From the NCBI GenBank assembly GCA_030765055.1, contig CM060953.1, forward strand, positions 98,084,201 to 98,148,200: a DNA stretch of 64,000 nucleotides. Reading direction: 5' to 3'. The stretch comes from Mantis religiosa. Lineage: Eukaryota > Arthropoda > Insecta > Mantodea > Mantidae. Each line of letters starts with the position of its first letter. The stretch's first letter is position 1. Below, one piece after another: positions 57,497-64,000 of the stretch. The position numbers and the translations under genes were made by a program. The notes beneath the pieces were generated by a model that was not told the DNA's origin, made no database searches, and saw only the letters and a list, made by a program, of their open reading frames with translations.

Positions 57497-57720
57497 TGTG
57501 ACTTTGTGGGTTCGTGAAATAAGAAGACGAGGTTCCAAACATAAAAACTACACTTTATGTTCCTAGCAATACACCGTTTCCCATTACAAAATTGCTAGAA
57601 CCTCAAAAACTGTTTATTTTTCCAACTCTACATTCAACTGCTCTCAACTGTATCTCATTTCCGGTAACGATCGGCCATCATTTTTTTTATCGGCTTCGCG
57701 AGTCTACCCCCAGGGTGACA
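57497..57720 (-). repeat. Gypsy-4 5' LTR
   Basis: Same length and ends as 55464-55687 (…CACAAAGTCACA). Flanked by ATAT at 57721. Confidence 0.93.
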
Positions 57721-58006
57721 ATATGAAACATTTTAAAATGTTATCATTTATTTACCCTTAGGAGACAAAAACAGAAGATAAATTGACCAAGCCAAAATTA
57801 ATTATTAACCAAAACAGTAACTATAAAAAATAAATATTATTTAAACTATGGGGTCTTGTTTTCTGTCAATCACTGTAACAGAAATTTAAGTATTTGGATA
57901 CTTAAAATATGAAGCTATTAGCAGTGAAGCAAACAAATATATACAAATATAACAATTTGTAACTTAAAACTTCACTTATCTTATAAGAAATGGTGATAAT
58001 TCTTAT

Positions 58007-58057
58007 AAATTCTCCGGGATCGGGATTTCATGTAAACTTATACACATCCTCAGCCGG
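58007..58057 (-). ncRNA. Hammerhead-like motif of the Penelope-like element
   Basis: Minus strand CCGG-CTGAGGA-(TGT…ACA stem)-T-GAAA-TCCCGATC-CCGG. The conserved hammerhead boxes CUGANGA and GAAA are both present and the two CCGG blocks can pair as stem I. The palindrome at 3995-4205 has the same plan. Self-cleavage is uncertain because stem III is weak. Confidence 0.5.
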
Positions 58058-58167
58058 AAACAAAGCTGTCGCCATCGTTACGAATGCTAGATGTTGATAT
58101 GTTCTTGTTAGTACTACAAAAATCTGAAAATAAAGCAAGTTTAAAAACAGAATCGACTGCCGGTATT

Positions 58168-58431
58168 TCAAAATTCATTACGTGATGGTTTTTTTAATAT
58201 GTTTTCCCGAACGATTAAATTTATCGGACCATTTAATTGTTTTAATAATTTAACTTCTCGATTTATTTCACGGTTAAATGACCAAAAATGATCTGCTACG
58301 GCCGATTTGTCAGTTTGATTAAACTTAATGTTACGAAAATGTTCTTTCGTTCTGGTTTCTAAATTACGTTTTGTTTTTCCAATATAAACTTTGTCACAAT
58401 CTAAGCAATTAAACTTATCTATAAATACCAC
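58168..58431 (-). pseudogene. Penelope-like element, GIY-YIG endonuclease
   Basis: Minus strand: 'CLDCDKVYIGKTKRNLETR' with the YIG half of the motif and the Arg, and the 'HFRNIKFN' and 'SAVADHFWSFNREI' segments typical of Penelope C-terminal endonucleases. The GIY half and the upstream linker are damaged. It follows the RT fragment at 58652-59285. Confidence 0.72.
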
Positions 58432-58651
58432 ATTTTTTATTATTAGGAATTTTATCTTTTATAGAGATATTCAATGTATTTTTTATACTATATTTATTTT
58501 GAGGAACCAAAGTTATACCAAACCCTTTAAAAATTTTTTTGAAAATGTTTATTAACTCAAGGATGGTATGGAAAGTTTTTTTAAATTATAATCGTCTTTT
58601 ATTTTTCTAACGGTAGAAATACCATTAACCGTTTTTTTATATTTAATTTTT

Positions 58652-59285
58652 TTATTTAGAATTTTTATTAAAATAACTAATTAAGCTAGTATTAATAATA
58701 TGTTTATATTGTTTATTAAATTTATCTTTACTCCGAGGTATATTTATTAATCTATAAATCAAACTATTGGAAACAACAAATTTATGTGGAAAAGGGTTAA
58801 AACCTTTATTTTTTATGCAATTATCAATACGAATAGACTTTCTATAAATACCAAAGTTTAATTTATTATTATCTCTTATTTTCTTTAGATCTAGAAAAGG
58901 AAGAAACCCATTTATTTCAGTTTCTAAGGAAAATTTTATAACTTTGTCTTGCAAATTTAGTAATTTTAAAGCATCGTTTATGAGTTTATCAGGAACAATT
59001 GCAAAAATATCATCAACATATCTATACCAAACTTTAAAAACTAAAGGGAATGCTTTAGTAAGTTGCTTTCGAAAAAAAGAACCCATAAAAGGTCAGGAAA
59101 AAAAGGTGAAAGAGGATTATCCATTGCTAAGCCAGAATTGTGTTGAAAAAAAATCACCATTAAAAGTGAAAAATTTTTCATCTAAACAAAATTCCGTAAG
59201 TTTATCAAAATCAACTATTAAGTCCTCATGTAAATTTATTGAATTCAACCAAATTTTTAAATAAATTAAAAGTTTTGGTTCTTCT
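58652..59285 (-). pseudogene. Penelope-like RT, C-terminal half
   Basis: Minus strand: 'WYRYVDDIFAIVPDKL' with the YVDD catalytic pair, 'INGFLPFLDLKK' (Penelope motif E[F/L]LD…) and 'FGIYRKSIRIDNCI' plus 'SKDKFNKQYKHII'. Upstream, 'FCLDEKFFTFNGDFF' and 'WLSNGQSSFTFFS' correspond to the FxFNxxxYxQxxGLAMGSPLSP region with many changes. Split from its N-terminal half (61345-61850) by later insertions. Confidence 0.75.
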
Positions 59286-59424
59286 TTCTAATATGCGACG
59301 CGGCATTTTTTTTTCTAATTCCTTCACACTTTTTGCTGATTTTATATACAACCATGATTTTTAATATAATTTCTTTACTTTTGGTGGAATTTCGTGTTGG
59401 AGGGCATTCTTTTAAGGGTCAGTT

Positions 59425-60109
59425 TTACGTACATTTAAACCAAGATGCGAAAGACAAGTGACTTAAACGTTTCAAGACGGGAGGTGGACAGTGTATTATC
59501 CACATAATTCAGTGAATTATAAATTCGCAAAGTTATTAATACTTGAAGCAAAGGCGAGATCGGCATATTCCTTTCTGTGCATATTCTAACTCATTATTAC
59601 GTAAATTTAAAACGAGGTGCGAAGGACAAGTGACTTGAATGTTTCAAGACGGCAGGTGGACAGTGTATTATTCACATAATTTAGTGAGTTATAAAATCGC
59701 AAAGTTATTAATAATTGAAGCAAAGGTGAGATCGCCATATTCCTTTCCTTACATGTTCTAACCTCTTTTGTACTTCCGCAGTAACCTTCATAGCAACATG
59801 TTTCGACAGTCTATACCTCCGTAAAAAATTTTCTTCGGATAGTTCCTCAAAATAATTTCTCCTCATAGGCCATACTCTATTATGAATGCCATTTAGACGT
59901 CTTAAATATAGCAAATCGACATCAGCGTTCATGCTCGCCATCTTGACTATTTACAATTGTTAAGGACTCAACATCAGAAATTTGGCTTATTAGTTTATCA
60001 AGAGATTTAACACGAGTGTTACGCTAAAACTTGTTGGTTAAATGCAATTTTTGTTTTAACTTTGGCTAAACTCGTGTTAAGTCTTAACATCTGTTGGTGA
60101 AATCGGGCA
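59425..60109 (-). mobile_element. Harbinger element, second copy, truncated
   Basis: Right end …TGGTGAAATCGGGCA at 60109 followed by TAA, as in the copy at 45490. The nuclease N-terminus is at 59708-59941 and the same two tandem modules (about 59430-59750) are present. The left inverted repeat is missing. It lies inside the Penelope-like element. Confidence 0.75.
59708..59941 (-). pseudogene. Harbinger nuclease N-terminal fragment
   Basis: ATG at 59941: MASMNADVDLLYLRRLN, then 'RRNYFEELSEENFLRRYRLS' and 'TAEVQKRLEH'. This is the N-terminal region of HARBI1-like nucleases, open for 77 codons and then ended by deletion. No DDE residues. Confidence 0.7.
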
Positions 60110-60112
60110 TAA

Positions 60113-60600
60113 ATGTATGAGTTCGCGGATTGTATCGGACTGGTTCGGCTACTGCTGCGAAGTGTGCATGATGTCAAATAACACCAAGTATACTGCAAGG
60201 GGGAAAATTGACGGTCCCAGCCACGTCGTTCAAATTGACGAATGCAAAATTGAAATACGTAAGTATTATCGTGGGCGCTGCAATTAGACTGTAGAGCGTA
60301 TTTGCATCCCTCCTATTGTTGGGGTACATCGTCATCCGCACCTCATTCGTTTCCACGTCGATAATTCTCAAGATCCGGTTGCCCTCTACGACGCGCCCAC
60401 GATGAAACTTGCGTCGTACTATTTTGCATTCGTCGATTTGAACGACGTGACCGGGACCGCCAATTCTCCCCATCCTGCAGTATACTTGGTGTCAGCGTCT
60501 TTTGACAGCATGCACACTTCGCGGCAGTAACCAGTTCGATACAGTCCGTGGGCTCATGCGTGTATTTCCTACGGAGCACTCCTTTATCGTCGTGTCGTAG
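60113..60600. pseudogene. Merlin (ISXO2-like) transposase remnants in head-to-head inverted repeat
   Basis: Plus strand 60130-60283 reads 'GYCCEVCMMSNN' and 'GPSHVVQIDECKI'; minus strand 60560-60284 reads 'YCREVCMLSKDADTKY', 'IGGPGHVVQIDECKIVRRKF' and 'HRGRVVEGNRILRIIDVE'. Both are the Merlin/ISXO2 core (…GGPGxVVxIDExKxxxRKxxRGRxVEG…) with the first catalytic Asp. The minus copy extends to 'NRRDANTLYSLI'. The two copies face each other and differ by perhaps 10-15 percent, so the inversion is old. Confidence 0.7.
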
Positions 60601-60716
60601 GATTATTTATGTACAAAGCACTGCATGAGTAACACAATTTGACTGGGCGCTAGCTTAGCCTGCTTAGAGCATGTTTCTTTGCACACGGACTAAATAAAAT
60701 CTGAATAAATAAATGA

Positions 60717-60992
60717 ATGAATAAACAAACAAACAAACAAACAAACAAACAAAACAACCGAAACAACCGAAACAAACGAAACAAACGAAACAAACGAAAC
60801 AACCGAAACAAACGAAACAAACGAAACAACCGAAACAAACGAAACAAACGAAACAACCGAAACAACCGAAACAAACGAAACAACCGAAACAAACAAAACA
60901 AACAAAATAAGAAAACAAACACACACAAACAAACAAACACACACAAACAAACAAACACACACAAACACACAAACACAGAAACAAACAAATAA
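60717..60992. repeat. AAACAAACG/AAACAACCG minisatellite
   Basis: A hierarchical array of AAACAAAC units with a regular G every 8-9 bases, and AACCG variants that recur in blocks, grading into CACACAAACAAA repeats. The very long open frames over it are artefacts. Confidence 0.95.
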
Positions 60993-61344
60993 AATCTGAA
61001 AATTCTCCGTCCCGGTACCTAATTACTAAAACCGGGACGTAATTTCCAAATTTTACATTTATTAAATAAAAACAACAAACTACATAATCATTTTTCAGAT
61101 AATATAAACAAAAAATAAAACAATTTAAATAAAAAATCGTAGAAAAACTACCAATTTCAATTAACTACAAAATTACTGGAATCCGGTTAAATAATTTAAC
61201 TGGCAGCCAGCACACGGACTGCGTAATCTATGTCTGGGTCATTTTTACAGAGGTTGGCTTCAAGTTTTACATATATTTCTCATGTTGGCTGCAACCCCAG
61301 AACCGGCTGTTCGTCTGCTTGCGCATGCGTATACGTGCACCTTT
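60993..61344. other. Spacer inside the split Penelope-like element
   Basis: No gene. A hairpin CGTCCCGGT/ACCGGGACG lies at about 61005-61044; its left part AAATTCTCCGTCCCGG is similar to the end of the hammerhead region at 58007 and may be pseudo-LTR debris. Confidence 0.35.
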
Positions 61345-61850
61345 GGTCTTAGAAAATATTCCCGCGTCACACATAAGAAAGTTTCTCCTAAGTTTTTCTC
61401 TAGGAATACTAGGAAATAAGGCAGTTACATCAAAGGAAGCAAGTTTATCAGTTTTAGGTAATATAATATTGTTAGTCTTTTTAACTAATTCAAAAGAATT
61501 TTCAATACTTAAACTCTCAAATTTATCAAAATTACAAAAAATTTTACGTAGCTATTTAGCTAGATTATAAGTTGATGAATTTATAAAATTTACAATACGT
61601 CTCATTTTAGTTCCAGGTTTATGAATTTTAGGAAGAACATAAGTTCTAGGTAAAACAGGGTTACCAACTTTTACTAAATGTTTTTCTTTATTTGTAATAA
61701 ATTTCACTTCATTAAGCATTTTATTAAAATTTGAAATAAAAGATTTTAAAGGGATTTTCAAAACTATTTTAAGCATTAAAGCCAGTGCTAATTCAGAAAA
61801 CAGATTTTATTTTTGAAACTGAGGATCCTAGAGAAAAACTGTTTGCACTA
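61345..61850 (-). pseudogene. Penelope-like RT, N-terminal half
   Basis: Minus strand: 'PRTYVLPKIHKPGTKMRRIV' (Penelope motif Y-x-LPKIHKP), 'NFINSSTYNLAK', then after a stop 'KLASFDVTALFPSIPREKL' (motif with the first catalytic Asp, SFDVxxLFTxxP). Continues at 59285 beyond the inserted Harbinger/Merlin block. Confidence 0.75.
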
Positions 61851-62054
61851 TTGAGTTCAGTGCTAAAATCCCCATAATAAACACCCGATTTCTTGCAAAA
61901 GAATTTTTGGCAGTTATCCAGCGTTATTGGATTGTCATTCTTTGTGTCTTTGAGAACAAATAGCAACAATAAATAAGTTAGTAACTAAAATACAGACAAT
62001 AAATACGAAGAGAAAAGAAAATTCTGAGGGTATTCTTGCAGTTTTTTTTTGTGC
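61851..62054. other. Spacer, nothing recognised
   Basis: AT-rich sequence; no supported feature. Confidence 0.45.
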
Positions 62055-62102
62055 AAGCCACCTACATTACACTTTGGTAAGCCACCTACATTACACTTTG
62101 GT
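62055..62102. repeat. 24-bp tandem duplication
   Basis: AAGCCACCTACATTACACTT plus four bases, twice in a row, next to an A run of 19 at 62130-62148. Confidence 0.85.
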
Positions 62103-62148
62103 AGGTCCTTGCAGGGGAGCGACGAGAAAAAAAAAAAAAAAAAAACAC

Positions 62149-62654
62149 TGAGGTGCTTGCAGTTTATTCCAGCCACACTCATAGTTCACAGTTCACCTGG
62201 GAAGGATAGATCCACTGTTCTCCCAGAAAATATTGTAGCAGTTCAAGAACGTGTGGTTGACGCGTACCAAGCAAATCTTGATGGTGATGTTGTGCTCCAT
62301 ACTCATCGATGAACATCCAGTTCAGCAGAAAGAGAAAACAAATGAGGTGAGATATAGAAAAATATTTGTGTAGGGGAGGGTCAATCAGAGGAAATGTCGA
62401 GGTACTGAAAGAAGAATGTTATAGATGCCATCGGTTTGTGCTTTAAAATATAGAGTAAATTATAATTTATATATTTAAAATGTTATCTAAGTGATGACAA
62501 AATGAACAGTAACATATATTTATAATACAAGTGAAACAAATTTAATGAATTCCTGTATTTCCTTAAGCGGAACATAGGGCCTCTGAACCATGCAACCTCG
62601 AGGCCCGTAGGTAACAGGTTGAGAATCAGAGGTTTCCTGATCAGGCAGATTCCA
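62149..62654. other. Spacer with a possible transposase linker fragment
   Basis: The plus-strand frame 62200-62310 contains 'STVLPENIVAVQERVVDA', which resembles the RTVRTPENxxxVRExV linker of mariner-type transposases. It is isolated and too short for a firm call. Confidence 0.3.
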
Positions 62655-62726
62655 GGCTGAGTGATCATCCCAATGCCGCAAGTGAAAGTACGAGAGAGAT
62701 AAAGTGATAGGAAGGACAATCATGCA

Positions 62727-62897
62727 GTGATGGAGCAATTGTGGAATGCTGGGGAGAGGGGAAATTGAAGGACCCGGAGAAAACCCGCCCCAGTGCCACG
62801 TTGTCCACCACAAATCTGACTTTGGTGTTGCCTGGGATCAAATCCAGGTCACCTCGCTGAGAGCTAAGTGGTCTAACTACTCAGTCATGACGCATCC
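62727..62897 (-). repeat. SINE family B, copy 2
   Basis: Reverse complement starts GGATGCGTCATGACTGAGTA and has the B-box-like GATTTGATCCCAGG, then GTGGTGGACAACGTGG and a CGGGGCGGGTTTTCTCCGGG body. It matches the copy at 18155 in order and spacing. Confidence 0.65.
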
Positions 62898-63774
62898 AAG
62901 TGAAACATACCAGTATTAGGTACGTACTGAAAATTGAACACTTGAAGTGAGAGTAAATAGAATAAGGAATAAAACAGAACTATTCCTTACTTATGGCAAA
63001 ATGTCTTAAGCGATGTTGAAAAGAAGTACATAGATGTTCCACTATGTTATATAATGGTAACTGTTATGTGTTTCAAATAGAAACGTGTTTGTCCTTGAGC
63101 GCTACTAGGTCAGCAACCAATTGGAGTCCTGCGGTGTTGTCGTATTGCATTCCCGCTAAGTGGTGTGTGAGGAGCGCCAAACTAATCAATCTGTATGAAA
63201 TACTATTCGCGCTAAGACAAAAATTCAGATTTTGCCAAAACTGATCCATGTGGAAGGTAGAGAGTAATGTATCTAATATAACCATAAAAACCCTATATTT
63301 TTAGTTCAAATAGTTTTTCTAATACAAATAAATAAAGTAGATACCATTATATTATAACGATGCACTGCAACATAAGCACTGTAATGAATATCAGTATTGG
63401 TTGGCATGTATCCGTGAACGTATATTTGAAATTACTCAGAGCTGAAACGTAAACATTTAATATGACGTTGTGAAAGAAATATGTACTTTAAATAAGCTAA
63501 GGTGTTTGTTAAATTCGATGACAGGAAAGGATACACTTGCTAATCTGGCAGAACGTATCTGGTCACATTATATCTTTGTTTATGGATGGTTCGTAATCTC
63601 TATTTATTCTATATAGTTCAAAGCAGCATTATTCAGTTACTCTTCCATGAAAAGGTGTATGAGCTGCATTAATGAGACGCGATCCACCTCCCCCTTTACT
63701 ACTGTTAGAAAATTCCAATTGAGTTAATGTGAGCTCAAATTATGTTGCAAACAGAAATAATATTTATAAGCTGA
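62898..63774. other. Spacer, nothing recognised
   Basis: No gene or repeat with support on either strand. Confidence 0.5.
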
Positions 63775-64000
63775 CTGACGTTGAACGACTTATTCACAAA
63801 GGAATTGACAAGGAACACAACAAGACTGGGGAAACTACGTGAGACATCAGATAAATTAGAAGAAGATGACATTTGGAAAGAAACAGCACATAACTGGATT
63901 TTGAAACCTGTCATCATAAATTTACAGTACTCAGACGTTGAAGACAATGACTATGAGGAATTATCTCTTAACGTAACATTCACAGCTATACGGATGCACC
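63775..64000 (+). other. Open frame running off the window, possible exon
   Basis: The plus-strand frame from CTG 63775 stays open for 75 codons to the window edge: 'LNDLFTKELTRNTTRLGKL', then an acidic part 'SDKLEEDDIWKETAHNW' and 'NLQYSDVEDNDYEELSLNV'. An in-frame TGA lies just before it and TTTATAAG (63763-63770) could be a weak splice acceptor. Family not recognised. The composition is protein-like but the evidence is thin. Confidence 0.3.

Larger units (their letters stand above)
55464..57720 (-). mobile_element. Gypsy-4: compact gag-protease LTR element, recent
   Basis: LTRs of exactly 224 bp at 55464-55687 and 57497-57720 differ at only seven positions by my count. ATAT flanks both ends (55460-55463, 57721-57724). 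Inside are a primer site, an uninterrupted gag, an overlapping protease frame in the -1 phase and then, directly, the last residues of pol and the purine tract GAGGAGGGAGCAG. RT, RNase H and integrase are deleted cleanly, so movement would need pol from a relative. Confidence 0.92.

Noticed and set aside
60650..60992. Overlapping frames with Phe/Val/Cys/Leu-rich repeats on the minus strand and Asn/Lys-rich ones on the plus strand
   Set aside because: They come from the AAACAAACG minisatellite; no start context, conservation or flanking exon.
39599..60992. CRISPR-like arrays
   Set aside because: Regular repeats are simple microsatellites or tandem duplications without unique spacers, in a eukaryotic genome.

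Overview
The window is animal nuclear DNA, most probably from a large, transposon-rich insect genome. The identification rests on gene content: an ANKLE1/LEM-3 type GIY-YIG exon with a splice acceptor, R1-like and I-like non-LTR retrotransposons, BEL/Pao and Ty3/gypsy LTR elements, mariner-type transposases with DUF4817-like N-termini, Penelope-like elements, Harbinger, Merlin and hAT remnants, and tRNA-headed SINEs. I could run no alignment, so family names come from motifs read by eye. There is no operon structure and no prokaryotic signal.

Layout: 1-6250 is a decayed non-LTR reverse transcriptase fragment split by a BEL/Pao element (219-6006, target duplication CTTAC). The BEL copy itself carries a THAP-domain DNA transposon, two miniature Penelope-type palindromes and a long TTA array. 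6786-14163 is a mariner-type transposase cut by Gypsy-1 (8029-14090, target duplication ATAT); Gypsy-1 holds a poly(A)-tailed retro-insertion and, in its 3' LTR, a Tc1/IS630-like transposon. 14164-19018 is the gene neighbourhood: the terminal exon of ANKLE1 (16924-17558) with SINEs around it. 19019-19966 is a small transposon with clean inverted repeats, a TTA target duplication and the C-terminus of an orphan arthropod repeat protein. 19985-28973 is Gypsy-2 with a 3.6-kb non-LTR element inside gag. 29899-32466 is an R1-like LINE with a 14-bp target duplication. 33170-35630 is a second gypsy lineage. 36868-39481 may be a hAT relic carrying a mariner-type element. 39898-45003 is an I-like LINE. 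45278-46935 is another LINE remnant cut by a Harbinger element with a TAA duplication. 47462-49615 is Gypsy-3. 49628-54291 is a LINE whose ORF1 has a degenerate 2A-like motif. 54304-55225 is an R1-like LINE tail. 55464-57720 is Gypsy-4, a compact gag-protease element with near-identical LTRs. 58007-61850 is a Penelope-like element split by Harbinger and Merlin debris. 61850-64000 is mostly featureless apart from a SINE and an open frame running off the edge.

Nearly all coding sequence is decayed. Only the ANKLE1 exon and the Gypsy-4 gag look like intact functional frames. The most informative signals are structural: clean nested insertions that date one another, an ATAT insertion site shared by four gypsy copies, paired Penelope/hammerhead palindromes with the same architecture, a covarying 3' hairpin in two LINE tails, and the orphan-protein transposon at 19 kb.
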